Source of the DNA: a virus
DNA: 25,400 nucleotides
Direction: 5' to 3' (one strand)
IMG/VR virus record: IMGVR_UViG_3300025362_000035
Location: 1-25,400 of that record
The translations under genes were made by a program, and so were the position numbers. Shown piece by piece: positions 13,178-23,500 of this stretch; position 1 is the first letter of the stretch, and the number at the start of each line of letters is the position of its first letter. The notes under the pieces were generated by a model. That model saw only the letters and a list, made by a program, of their open reading frames with translations. It was not told the DNA's origin and did not search any database.

Positions 13178-14509
13178 CTATCCCACACCCAGGTTAAACC
13201 TAAACTCAACATAGTTGTTTGTGTTTTGATACTTGTATAGTGGCTCTCCGCTGTCTGTCCGTACAACGGAATACCCCACCATCCCATAAATGGGGTTTAC
13301 TGTGGTGTCGTTTTCAATTCTTAATCCCTCTAGTTCAACGTAGTGGTTTGAGGATGTAGATGTTTCTCCGCTGTCTGTATCTACTACCGATGCAAAAACT
13401 CTTGCAACCCTTACCTGCTGGGAGCTAAAGTCTGGGCTGGTAACTAAACTAGAAATGGGTATGTTTACTACCTTATACCTATCGTTAGTAAAATCTGCCC
13501 CAGCCACATATATTTCTGCCTTTGCAAAGCCAGTGGTAATTGATGTTTCATTTCTGTAAAACTCAATAAGTATCTTTACATAGTCGGGGACTCCGTTTCC
13601 CACATTGTCTTTATCTATTAGGCTAAATGCCAGGGATATGTTGTCAGAGGGGGAGTTTCTGGAAATATCAAAGTTAATGGCATTAAGGTGAATGTGTGTT
13701 GATCCTGAAAACAATACGGTACCCGTTGCAGAAGTAGATGCTACGGTTCCAGCCAAAGCATAACCAATTGTTGTATCGGTTCTTGCAGTAACCACATGAA
13801 CTCCGTCAAAATCTACATCGGAAATGTCTACGGTTATGCTGTCTCCAACACTAATAAGATGAGTCCCCGCTGTTAAGGTTGCCGTTCCTCCAGTTTTTTC
13901 TTTATTTGTTACCGTATATGTTGGGTTTTCCCCCTTCCAAGATCCATTAGATCCTTGGATTATTGAAGAGTCCCCCCTTAAAAGAATTTTTGAATCAAGG
14001 AATCGTGGCCCCTCCCTTCTGTTTTTACGAGCAATTCCAGAGAACACACTGTCACTACTCAAAGCCCTAAATTGTCTTAGGAGTGTTGTAATGTCCCCCG
14101 TTAACCCTAGTGGGCTTGGGGTTGTTAGGGTAGAGATGGATGTACTGTGGGACTGCCAGTCTTCTGAAAAGTTAAACACAACCCTACTGCCAAAACCTTC
14201 TGCAAGGCTGTTGCTTCCAGACGACCACAATCCTATTTCTGTGATGTCATATCTATTCTCTTTTGGAAGCTCTGCCGTAAATGCAACCTTTGTAGTCCCA
14301 TTATCATCAACAAATCCTTTGGAGGATATGGGTACTCGGATCATCTCAAAATCCATCTTTGTTTTTGCTGCCAGTACACTGGAGCTTGGGGCAGCGTCGT
14401 TTGCATCTAGCGGTACTGCTCCGCAACCAATAGATATGTGGCTTGCATACCCTGGGACTTGCCCCAAAAGGTACTTGGATATAATTTCTTTTCCTGAGTC
14501 TGTAATCAT
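13178..14509 (-). CDS. Minor tail protein with inserted beta domain
   Basis: 443 residues; ATG overlapping the upstream stop as ATGA, with AAGG about five bases before. The N-terminal 110 residues (ITDSGKEIISKYLLGQ ... NRYDITEIGLWSSG) resemble fibre/baseplate attachment regions of phage tail proteins. From about 140 on, the sequence looks like a beta-sandwich (INFDISRNSPSDNISLAFSLID, YVKILIEFYRN, YVELEGLRIEN), possibly carbohydrate-binding. It is interrupted at about residues 196-270 by a short Thr/Gly-rich module (VGDSITVDISD, FDGVHVVTA, TTIGYALAG) related in pattern to one in the large tail protein at 15150-19934. A receptor-facing structural role is inferred. Confidence 0.78.
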   Translation of the reverse strand: MITDSGKEIISKYLLGQVPGYASHISIGCGAVPLDANDAAPSSSVLAAKTKMDFEMIRVPISSKGFVDDNGTTKVAFTAELPKENRYDITEIGLWSSGSNSLAEGFGSRVVFNFSEDWQSHSTSISTLTTPSPLGLTGDITTLLRQFRALSSDSVFSGIARKNRREGPRFLDSKILLRGDSSIIQGSNGSWKGENPTYTVTNKEKTGGTATLTAGTHLISVGDSITVDISDVDFDGVHVVTARTDTTIGYALAGTVASTSATGTVLFSGSTHIHLNAINFDISRNSPSDNISLAFSLIDKDNVGNGVPDYVKILIEFYRNETSITTGFAKAEIYVAGADFTNDRYKVVNIPISSLVTSPDFSSQQVRVARVFASVVDTDSGETSTSSNHYVELEGLRIENDTTVNPIYGMVGYSVVRTDSGEPLYKYQNTNNYVEFRFNLGVG

Positions 14510-15147
14510 AATATAATCCTTGTCAATGTTCCGCTTTGAGAAATTTCAACCTCAATATTTTCCTCTAACCTAATTATATCAACTTTTGCAATTAAATTTC
14601 CCTCATCATCAAAATATGGCTTACTCATTCCCCTTGAAACCAAATCTATACTTGATTTTGCAAATTCATTGTCTGATATTGCGTCAGTAGCAATGATGTT
14701 GTTTGGATTAAACCTTTGCCTCAGTCTTGATAGATTTGCTATAGGGCTGTAAGAAACACCTATTCCATCAATTAGATCATGTCTAGATAGGTTAATCAGC
14801 TCTGTTCCGCCAAGTTCTTCAAAAAATCTTTCAGTGATATAATCTCCAGATGTGACTATATCTGGGTCTAAAACAATATCTGGATCTGCTTGTTTTATTC
14901 CAGTTGGTGCTATATAAGAACTTGTTGTTACCCATGGATTCGGGGGTGTTGGTGCTGGGGCTGGCGGGGAGTTCGCTGGGGTTGGCGAGGAGGCTACGGG
15001 GGAAGATGTGGCAGGAGTTGAAATACGAGAAAGTTCTGCTTGAAACTGATTAATAATCTGTTGGGCTTGAGGAGCCTCTGGTGTGCCAGCGTCTACCTGT
15101 CTTTGGTGCTGAGCAATAGAAGCCTCAAGATTTTCACGGTACCCCAT
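14506..15147 (-). CDS. Minor tail/baseplate protein with proline-rich linker
   Basis: 213 residues; ATG with GGAGG seven bases upstream, two bases after the previous stop. Residues 1-45 form a charged helix (ENLEASIAQHQRQVDAG). Residues about 46-75 are a Pro/Ala/Ser/Thr linker. The rest is a compact domain ending in strands (LIAKVDIIRLEENIEVEIS). The pattern fits a structural adaptor: a coiled segment tethered flexibly to a folded domain. No enzyme motif is visible. Sandwiched between the large tip protein and another minor tail protein, it is almost certainly in the virion. Confidence 0.75.
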   Translation of the reverse strand: MGYRENLEASIAQHQRQVDAGTPEAPQAQQIINQFQAELSRISTPATSSPVASSPTPANSPPAPAPTPPNPWVTTSSYIAPTGIKQADPDIVLDPDIVTSGDYITERFFEELGGTELINLSRHDLIDGIGVSYSPIANLSRLRQRFNPNNIIATDAISDNEFAKSSIDLVSRGMSKPYFDDEGNLIAKVDIIRLEENIEVEISQSGTLTRIIL

Positions 15148-15149
15148 CC

Positions 15150-18100
15150 TTACACCTCCACCAAGTATAACGTAGTTGATAGACCCGATTGGTCTTTTTT
15201 ATATTCCATATTATACACCACAAACCTTGTGGTAGTTGGAGAAATTACGCTAATTCCAGCACCCTGATTGTCCTTATAGTCAATTGCCAAAATGTCTCCA
15301 AGTTGCAAGTTTGTTGTTGCAAATGTGTTAATTCCCACAGTCTTTTTGGGAGACTTGACTTTACCAATAACCCATCCAAAAACACTTTCTGCAACGTCTG
15401 TACTCTGAATGTATGGGCTATTTATTGCTGCAAATTGCTTCACCCCATACTTAATCCTAGAGTTTTTAATCTCATTATATTCATCCAAAACCCTAAACGG
15501 GTTGTGCAGTGTTGATGATGTCCCTATTTCTGTGTTTTTAAGAATAGACATTTTTTTATAATAGTCATCTACTGTTAAGGTATAGGTTGTGTCTTGGGTG
15601 AAAGCTATTCCCTGAATCCTAAGATAGTTACCAGAAGTGTCGTCAAGGTTCAGATTGAAATCGGTACAGTTAAATATCAAGAAGTCTGCTCCATAAGAAC
15701 CAGCATAGAATCCTGATACCGAATACCCCTGAACTCTGTTCATTATCTTCATGAGTCTTGCATATAATGCTGGATATGCCTTGTCATATTTGATATTGAA
15801 ATGAGAAGCTTCTCTTAAGATAGTTCCGAATTCCTCAAAATAAATCTTATACTTTGGGGGCTCGCTTGCACTAATTCCAGACAGGTATGTTTTTTGAATC
15901 ATACCGCTGACGGCATACTTTCTCAACGCCTCTGTTGCATCTACTTCCTGGTCTCCAAATATCTTTGAAATACAAGCATCTATCGTAAAGGTGGTATTTT
16001 CTGAATAGTTGTTTGACAATGCATACACATTCTCAAACATACACCTAGAAGACCCCCTAGCAAATATAGCCATATTGTTGTATTCTGGTAGAGGATCTGT
16101 ATCATCAACGGTTGCCACCTGTTTTCCGTTTAAGTATAAGAAAAATCTTCTTGATGCTCCGACATTTATATACTCTGCCGCTAGATCATATACTGTTTGA
16201 TTGGCCTCACCCGCAAGTCTATTTTGTCCAACAAAATTTCCATCATCAACATTTATCTGACCCAATCCAGACCAAAGCTTTACTGGTATTGCATTTCCGC
16301 TTCCATCAGAAAGAATTTTGTAGAAGTATATGTTTGCTATGTTTGTCGATTGTGCTAGGGACTGTGAGGCGGTGCCACCAGTAGATGCGGTGGTAGTTAG
16401 TGGTGGTGAGGAAGTTATTACATACTTAAAAGATTTTTTACTTGTATTTATTTCGGTGATTGCATACTCTCCATTTAGAAGAGTCCTTGTATTTGTTGGA
16501 TCGTTAGAATCAACTAGGCCAACTATGTTTACCGACTCCCCCACCTGAAAATCAAACTGGTTTTCAGTGTGAACCGTAACAGTATTGCTTGTACAACTTG
16601 CGGCTGGGCTACTTAAGATGTTTGCAATCTTTACCCCAGCACTGTTGTCCGTTATGTAGTCTTCAACGTTGTCTGCTGTGAGGGCAACAATTTCAAAAAA
16701 GTAGCCGTTGTTGGTTGCCTTGTTTATTCCAAATCCAACACCGCCCGAACCTCCATAAATTTTAACCTGGTGGTCAGCAGCGGTTTGAGATAGCGCCCCT
16801 GATGATTCCGCCAATGTGTCCCCCGCAGATCCCTCAAACATGGGAAAGCCGCCACTTGGTGTTTGAGAGCTATTCGTTCCAGCCTCTACCTTTCCCACAA
16901 TTCTCATTCTAGTTCCAAAGTGCTTATAGGGTACAGCTTCACCTGATGAATCAACAAAGTCTTTATATACATAAGAAACAAAAGATGATGGTGGGACGCT
17001 ATCGGTAAACTTTGGACCATTAAGAATAAGGGCAGAGGTTTGAATGGTTCCTGGGCCAGTTGTTCTATAGTAGTTTATTTCTTTTTCAGTGGCATACCTT
17101 TCTGCAAGAAAGTTTTTAATTATTCCATTTCTTGTTGAAGACTGTGCAAGAATATCTGAGTCTATGTATGGGCTACTTTGAATCTTACCCGCTATCCCTT
17201 GAGAAAGTCCGTCTGGATAATCTATATACGATCCAGTTGTAAATAGATACTTTGATGCATCCATAATACACCCATTGACATAGTTATTGTTTGTCCAGTA
17301 GTTGTCATTGCTTAATCCAGCAGAGTGAGAAACTACAGTGGTCCCAAACTGCCCCCTACCATGATCAACAACATCCCCATCCTTTATGTTGGTGACACCA
17401 TCGATGACTTCATAATCTAGCTTTGTGTAAATTCTTACATTTCCTGTCGGATACATCTTTCCATTAAAAGTAAGAGCAGACATATAATTTTGATATTCTT
17501 GATTGTTTGTTATCCATACTGGGTTTGCCTGGCCAGCAACAGAGTACTCAACAGCATCATATCTAATGACCTCCCCATTGGCATAAAAATATCCTGAATA
17601 GGACGGAATCCAGTAGACATTTTCTCCAACGTCAATAATGTTATTATACAAAACATTTGTTAAGGCATAGGGAAGGTCTTCAGATAGGTCTGAGTTTATG
17701 GGAACCGCCCCTAAGGTATACCCTGCATTCTGTGCCCCGATCTGGTTGATTGTTTGCCTTGACTCTCTTCCTGGAACTTCCCACAAAAGAACTGGCCTGT
17801 ATATAAACTGCTTATACTCGTCAAGCCTCTGCGCCGTCTGGGTAGATCCAATTGATCTTTGAATATACCTTGTTGTGTAGTCAACCTGTCCATCATTATA
17901 GATCAACTTATCTTGCGAAGAAAGGTTAATAATGTTTGGCAGGGTAGTTCCTTCCACCTGACCATAAAGCGTGTTGTCTGTTGCTCTCTCGTCCACACTG
18001 TTCGGCAACAGATATTCCTTTGACATGATGATTAGGTTATTGTATTCATCAAAAAACATTGCTGACTGACTGGCTACCGCTAACTTTTGTAATATTTCTG

Positions 18101-19934
18101 CGATATTTTGATTTGGCTCAACAAAGAAAAAGGGAATGATTATTTCTGGATAATTCAATATTCTTCTAAAGCTATAATTGGAAAACCCAGCATAGTCAAG
18201 CAAAACTGTTATTGCCCAACTTAAAGATATGTCTGTAAGCAATATCTCTGGGGCAGGCATTGATTCTAGCAAAAAGAACAAGTCTCTCAGTTGAACATCA
18301 ACAGTTGATGCTGCACCTGTAACTTGAGGAAAAGATTCTGAGTACATTGTCTTTACTGGAATGAAGTAATCAATTCCACCAACATTACTCGTTATGTCAT
18401 AAAACAAAAACTTTATTGGCATGTTTAAGTATCCAGCAAGGATGCTTCCCGTGTTTGCATCAAAACTAAATGTATTGTTTTCGTTAAAAGAAAAGTCAAC
18501 ATCAAATATTTGTGCTGAACCAGTTGAGACAGATAGTCCACTTACCGGCAAGGAGCTATTCCCCAGATCTGACATTGTTTTTGTAATGGAAAAAGATGAA
18601 ACTGATTCACTAATGTCAACCGTCAGCCTTGGAGAAAACTCAATAAGATCGAATGTAGAATTGTTCTTGTTCATGGTTTGAACAACAACTCTGATCCCAT
18701 TGATCCATTCAAACTCTCTAAACTTTGCTAATCCATTTGTATCATAAAAGTAGTCTGGGTCCGAAGCCTTTGTCACAAACTTGCTATTATAGTTAATTAC
18801 ATCATCTGATACCCCCCAAGAGTAGTCTGGGGAAAATGATTCCCATGAGGAGTTGGTATATATGTACATGGTTCCCAAAACATGGTCTGTCTCTTTTACT
18901 AGGTATGAATAACCCTCTGGGGCTGTCTCTGGAAGAAGTGTAGCACTTGAAATAGTCTCTGCAAATATAAAAATATCTGAATATTCTTCTGGTATATTGA
19001 GTCCATAGGATATTTCTACATTCCCATCTGATCCAATTATTGCTGTACCGTCGGCTCTTAAAGAATTTTGGTCAAAACTTTCTAGTTCTTCCCAGCTATT
19101 ATCCTGATTCAGCTTTTCTATTCTCCACATTACGGGAGTAGTTTTATTTACATTTCCGTACATTGGATCTGCAATTGAATCATTTCCATACCTCAAATTT
19201 CCAAGGTCTACGTCTCCGACATTTGTTTGCATCTTTATGACTATCTTATTTGTTGGTACCTGTTCGTTATACACAACGAATGGCACTGCATCTTCTATGT
19301 AGTTCGTGCTGTTGAGGATAAAGGAAACTCCCCTCTCTACCTGCCTTAAAACCCCATCATCGGTGTCTCCTGGTCTTGGAGTGGGTAGCCCGTATTCTGT
19401 TCTATAGGATGTCCAGTATTTAAAAAGATCATCTCTGTGTGACATGTAGTATCTGGGCCTTCTCACGATGTAAGGCTGAGCTACTGTCTGTGCCCCAGTC
19501 TCCTTGTCTATTGGAGATGGGTTGGTGATGTATTGAGATGTTGTGTATGACGTACCACCACTTCCAAGATATATTGGTTTATTTATTCCAGACCTTGGTC
19601 TGTGTGGCTTTACACACTCTTCGAGAGAATACAAAAGTTTCATTTTTTCTTTTCGTGCAATAAAAAGTGTTGGCTGGTCTAGATCATCAAACCCACTATC
19701 AATAGCAATGTCTGCATCTGTAGCCCCAGTATAATAATTACCGATGTCTGCTGAGTCATAGCTCATTGGCAGAAGGTAGTACTGTGATGATGTGTAGGTT
19801 GGCCTATACCTATAGTTACCTAGCAGGGCAATGTTTCCTGGCTGATTCATATTCCATTCAGCATATACCGCCGACTCTGTTTGAATGGTGTCAGATGTTT
19901 TTAAATGATTAGACAACGCTTCTGATTGAAACAT
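15150..19934 (-). CDS. Large tail-tip protein with lectin-like domain
   Basis: 1594 residues; ATG overlaps the upstream stop by one base (TAATG). As the second gene after the tape measure it holds the place of tail-associated/tip proteins in siphophages. The N-terminal 400 residues are Tyr-rich beta structure. The middle (about 430-720) has alternating strands and ILQKLAVASQSAMFFDEYNNLII, typical of hub-like tail proteins. Residues about 985-1310 look like a ConA/LamG-type jellyroll (FFEIVAL, FFLYLNGKQVATVDD, MAIFARG), probably binding cell-surface glycans. A 96-codon module appears inserted in it at about 1105-1195. The C-terminal 280 residues probably anchor or trimerise. Receptor recognition is the likely role; no hydrolase motif was found. 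Confidence 0.85.
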   Translation of the reverse strand: MFQSEALSNHLKTSDTIQTESAVYAEWNMNQPGNIALLGNYRYRPTYTSSQYYLLPMSYDSADIGNYYTGATDADIAIDSGFDDLDQPTLFIARKEKMKLLYSLEECVKPHRPRSGINKPIYLGSGGTSYTTSQYITNPSPIDKETGAQTVAQPYIVRRPRYYMSHRDDLFKYWTSYRTEYGLPTPRPGDTDDGVLRQVERGVSFILNSTNYIEDAVPFVVYNEQVPTNKIVIKMQTNVGDVDLGNLRYGNDSIADPMYGNVNKTTPVMWRIEKLNQDNSWEELESFDQNSLRADGTAIIGSDGNVEISYGLNIPEEYSDIFIFAETISSATLLPETAPEGYSYLVKETDHVLGTMYIYTNSSWESFSPDYSWGVSDDVINYNSKFVTKASDPDYFYDTNGLAKFREFEWINGIRVVVQTMNKNNSTFDLIEFSPRLTVDISESVSSFSITKTMSDLGNSSLPVSGLSVSTGSAQIFDVDFSFNENNTFSFDANTGSILAGYLNMPIKFLFYDITSNVGGIDYFIPVKTMYSESFPQVTGAASTVDVQLRDLFFLLESMPAPEILLTDISLSWAITVLLDYAGFSNYSFRRILNYPEIIIPFFFVEPNQNIAEILQKLAVASQSAMFFDEYNNLIIMSKEYLLPNSVDERATDNTLYGQVEGTTLPNIINLSSQDKLIYNDGQVDYTTRYIQRSIGSTQTAQRLDEYKQFIYRPVLLWEVPGRESRQTINQIGAQNAGYTLGAVPINSDLSEDLPYALTNVLYNNIIDVGENVYWIPSYSGYFYANGEVIRYDAVEYSVAGQANPVWITNNQEYQNYMSALTFNGKMYPTGNVRIYTKLDYEVIDGVTNIKDGDVVDHGRGQFGTTVVSHSAGLSNDNYWTNNNYVNGCIMDASKYLFTTGSYIDYPDGLSQGIAGKIQSSPYIDSDILAQSSTRNGIIKNFLAERYATEKEINYYRTTGPGTIQTSALILNGPKFTDSVPPSSFVSYVYKDFVDSSGEAVPYKHFGTRMRIVGKVEAGTNSSQTPSGGFPMFEGSAGDTLAESSGALSQTAADHQVKIYGGSGGVGFGINKATNNGYFFEIVALTADNVEDYITDNSAGVKIANILSSPAASCTSNTVTVHTENQFDFQVGESVNIVGLVDSNDPTNTRTLLNGEYAITEINTSKKSFKYVITSSPPLTTTASTGGTASQSLAQSTNIANIYFYKILSDGSGNAIPVKLWSGLGQINVDDGNFVGQNRLAGEANQTVYDLAAEYINVGASRRFFLYLNGKQVATVDDTDPLPEYNNMAIFARGSSRCMFENVYALSNNYSENTTFTIDACISKIFGDQEVDATEALRKYAVSGMIQKTYLSGISASEPPKYKIYFEEFGTILREASHFNIKYDKAYPALYARLMKIMNRVQGYSVSGFYAGSYGADFLIFNCTDFNLNLDDTSGNYLRIQGIAFTQDTTYTLTVDDYYKKMSILKNTEIGTSSTLHNPFRVLDEYNEIKNSRIKYGVKQFAAINSPYIQSTDVAESVFGWVIGKVKSPKKTVGINTFATTNLQLGDILAIDYKDNQGAGISVISPTTTRFVVYNMEYKKDQSGLSTTLYLVEV
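16330..16628 (-). repeat. In-frame 96-codon domain insertion flanked by short direct repeats
   Basis: Within the large tail protein, the near-identical 11-mers ATGTTTGCAAT (16618-16628) and ATGTTTGCTAT (16330-16340), read on the + strand, lie exactly 288 bases apart. In protein the flanks read KIANI and NIANI. Between them is a Thr/Ser/Gly-rich beta module (VGESVNIVG, LLNGEYAITEIN, SFKYVIT). Removing it would rejoin two parts of the lectin-like jellyroll in frame. Confidence 0.5.
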
Positions 19935-20566
19935 TAAACTTCTTCCAGAGACAGGCTAATATTCCAAAAGTCAAATCCAGTACTTGTTCCCCCGCTTGAC
20001 CATGCGTTGCCTCTTTTTTCAATGGTGTAGTCAAATGAAGAGATGTACATCTTTAGTACCTGATTGTACGAACCAAGCCTATCAAAATTTTCCACTCCAT
20101 CAATTCTAAATTTGTCATATGCAAGGAAAACCCAAAATGGTCCAGTGTGATCTTCATACCAAGAGAGGATATCCATTCCTCCTGCACCGCCGTCAACGGT
20201 ATACATAGAATAGGTTCCTTCACTGTTAGAAATTAAACCAGTGGTTGTATTAAAAGTAACATCTTCAGAAAATGCTCTAGAGGGTATCTTTGACCAGGAT
20301 GTGGATAGGGTTAGCTTGTCTGCCGTCCAATATGACCTCATGTTTCCATTGACCATTCTTTGTTTTGATTCAATTCTTTGCTTAGCCATTGATATTTCTC
20401 CCCGATTTCCATCAGTAAGTATGATAAAGTCCGTTCCCTCAACCCCATTTGGAATGTACTGCCCACTTTGAAGTGTTCCGGCATTATCTGAAAGAAGTAT
20501 CGCCTGTGGTCTGCCAGCACCTCTCAGGTACCCCTTCCTTCCAGACATATATGCACTAGTTGCCAC
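19934..20566 (-). CDS. Minor tail protein in the distal-tail (Dit) position
   Basis: 210 residues. GTG start at 20566 with AAGGAG five bases upstream, overlapping the tape measure stop by 11 bases. The sequence is beta-rich with several aromatic strands (YWTADKLTLSTSWSKIP, GPFWVFLAYDKF, VLKMYISSFDYTIEKRG, FDFWNISLSLEEV). This order of strands, and the position directly after the tape measure and before the giant tip protein, match distal tail proteins, which form the ring joining tube and tip. The assignment is by context and shape; no diagnostic motif is present. An internal ATG (MSGRKG) is a less likely start. Confidence 0.75.
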   Translation of the reverse strand: MATSAYMSGRKGYLRGAGRPQAILLSDNAGTLQSGQYIPNGVEGTDFIILTDGNRGEISMAKQRIESKQRMVNGNMRSYWTADKLTLSTSWSKIPSRAFSEDVTFNTTTGLISNSEGTYSMYTVDGGAGGMDILSWYEDHTGPFWVFLAYDKFRIDGVENFDRLGSYNQVLKMYISSFDYTIEKRGNAWSSGGTSTGFDFWNISLSLEEV

Positions 20567-23500
20567 GACTACTCCTTACCTGCATGTTCTGCATCTGCTT
20601 AATTTTCATTACTGCCGCTGTTGCGATCTCGTCAGGGTTAGCATTTGTTGTTGCGCTGACATTGACACTATAGTTATTATACATGGGTGCAGAGATGTTT
20701 GCACTGTTGTTATTGACAGAGCCAATCTCTATGCCCTGTTGAGCACCGCCAGTGTCATACTTAGGCATCTTGAATGATCCTTGGTTTATTGCCCCAAGCA
20801 TTGGAATTCCATATTTGTTTACCATTGACTTACGAACAACAAACTCCCCTGGAGTTAATCTTGCTGGAACTGAATCCCTGCTTCCTTCACCATTAATCAT
20901 TCCTCCAGAACTCTTACCTAGCTCTCCCATTGACTTAATTCCCGAAGCTTTTGCATTGTCTATAGACGCTTGCCAAACTTCTTTTATTTTACCAATCTTG
21001 TTTTTCCATTTTTCAACCCTTGCTTTATAATCCTCTGTCGAATCCGTGGGGAGTCGGTTGGGCTTTAATCCAGCATTAGTTTTTTTGGTTTCCATTAGAG
21101 TATTTGCAGTAGCAATTTGCTTATTAACCTCATGCCATGATGTTGCAAGATCATCCACCTTTTTCCTCTGAGCATCAGTCATTTCTGCATTATCAATTTG
21201 AATCTCCAGGGCTTCCACATTTGCGTCAAGAATGTTTTCCATTTCTGTTCTTTGCGTTGTCAATCCATTTAAAATTTCCTGCTGTGGTTCAAGCCTTTTT
21301 CTAGTTATTTCTAGTATTTGGGTCTCTCTACCATAAATTATATCTTCAAGATCTCTGATTTCCATATTTATTCCAGCAATTTTGCTCTTTAGAGGAATAA
21401 TGTCAAGATTTCTTTGGTAAACTCTATCCTCAATGTCTCTAACTAGAAGGCCTGTTTGATAATTTTGCTCTGTGATGTCTTTCATTTGTTTTTCTGCTTC
21501 TAGCCTTGTGAGACCCCCAGAGGTTCTTAGGGAGTCAACCTGATTTTCCATTCCCTTTTGTAAAGCATTTCTTGTATTGTCCATGGCATACTGGGCATTA
21601 CCTGCACGAATCTCTTGTACGGATTGAGTAGCAGCATAAATATCTCCTTGACTTAGTGCTTGAGCTAATCCAAGCTGCCCCTTTTGCTGTTCAAGAATCC
21701 TCTTGTTTACTGACTCAACCTTCTCAAGTGATTCTAATCTCTTATCATATGCATCTTTAATTTCAGTTTCTGCATCACCCATAACTTGAAGATCGTGAGA
21801 AATTGCTGACGACACCCTACTTCTAATTTCAGAATTTCTTTTTAGCTTGTCTGAGCTTTCTTTATCTGCTTTATTGAGTTTTTCTTTAGCCTCAACTTGT
21901 CTATTGATCATTTCAATGTCACGTTGTTTTGATCTTATGCTATCGTTCTCTACATCGTTAAGTTTTTCTATTGCTCCTATTTCATCTTCAATGGAATCAA
22001 TAAGATCTTCTTGCTTTTCTATTTTGTCATCAAGTGGCTTGATCCCCTCTTCAAAGGACTTGTTGAGGTTATCGATTGCATCTCTATACTTGTCTGTTGG
22101 ATCTTTTGCTTCGTCTGTAGATGTTCTTAGTGCACCAAAAAATTCTTTCCATGTCTTTCCTGCTTTTTTGGGGAGGTTGGCGATGTCTGTCATAAGATCT
22201 TCATCTTGCAACATCTCTTTTATTTCTTTTTCTGAAAATCCTTCTTTGGTTAGTCTTTTTTCAGCCTTTGTCTTATTTGTAGCCCTAACAGCATCTCCAC
22301 CCAAATTAAAGGTTCTCTCCTGTATTCTTCCAATAGAATCCAACTTGCTTAGTCTTTTTGCCTGACTCTTCCTTTCATCTTTTGTTTTTCCAAGATTTTT
22401 AATAAGCTTACTTGCTTCCTTTGGACCCTTAGAGATTATATCTGCAATCATTTGCTCATTTATTCCCCAGTCCCTTAGCTTTTGTGCAAGACTTCCCTTT
22501 GTAGTCATCTGACCAAGGAATTTTCCAAATTTTTTCTTTGAATCTGCGAGCTTTTTCCCAAGTTTGGTTAGATTTCCATATATAGCTAATCTGTCTGTGA
22601 TGGTTTTCTTTAAGTCTTTTAGTGGTGTTGTTGCTTTGCTGCCGCCGGCGCCAGACTTATCTTTTGTGTCATCATCCAACTCCTTTCCCATTGGTACATC
22701 TGGGGACAATCCTAGGACAATATCGTATGCCTTTACTGCCGCAACATGTTCGGCAGTGATTACCTGACTACTACCGGCTGCGAAGCTTGTCCCCGGTGCA
22801 CCGACATAAGTTCCCCCCTCTCCCAACCCACCCCTAATTGCATCCTGTGCCCCTGGAGACAGTCCAGCCAAAGCGGTCAGCATTTCTGGATTCATCAAGG
22901 ATAGAATTATTGGCAGCGTGGCTGGCGGAAGATTTTTGGGGAATGCAGCTTTTAATGTTTTTGCCAACCCATCTGCATCTACACCCTTTCCAAATAGCTG
23001 TGTGACAATCTCTGTATTTATCTTTATGTTTCCAAATTCATCAAGATTTGTTTTTGACAACCCCTTTATTTTTTGTGTTGCGGTTGATACAGCGGAAACA
23101 ACTTTTCCTGGAATACTGTCTAACTCTTCCCCTGATTCCATTAAAGCATTTGTGATTGCTTGTGCGTCTAGTGCCGCAGAACCAAATATTTTCTTGTTTA
23201 ACTTTATATCCGATATTTCTTTTATAGACTTTTTAATTTTTCTTGATATTCGAAGTGCGCCTATCCCCTCTTCTTTCATTGCCTTGAAAGCGTTTTCTTT
23301 TTCTATTCCGTTAAGCCCTTCAAGTTCAACCAGTAAAATTGAAAATTCTTTTAGATCCTCAGTACTTCCAACTATATCTTTAAAAAGTTTTTTATCTCCA
23401 AGTTCGACAAGAGATGAAATCAATTCATTTGTTGTTACACCAAGTGCGTCCAGGTCTAATTCTTTGATGTTTTTGGCAGCATCTTCACCAACATTTGTTC

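Noticed and set aside
14514-14523. TTGACA string before the 443-residue tail gene
   Set aside because: It lies only a few bases before the ATG inside coding sequence of the upstream gene, with no room for a -10 box before the start.
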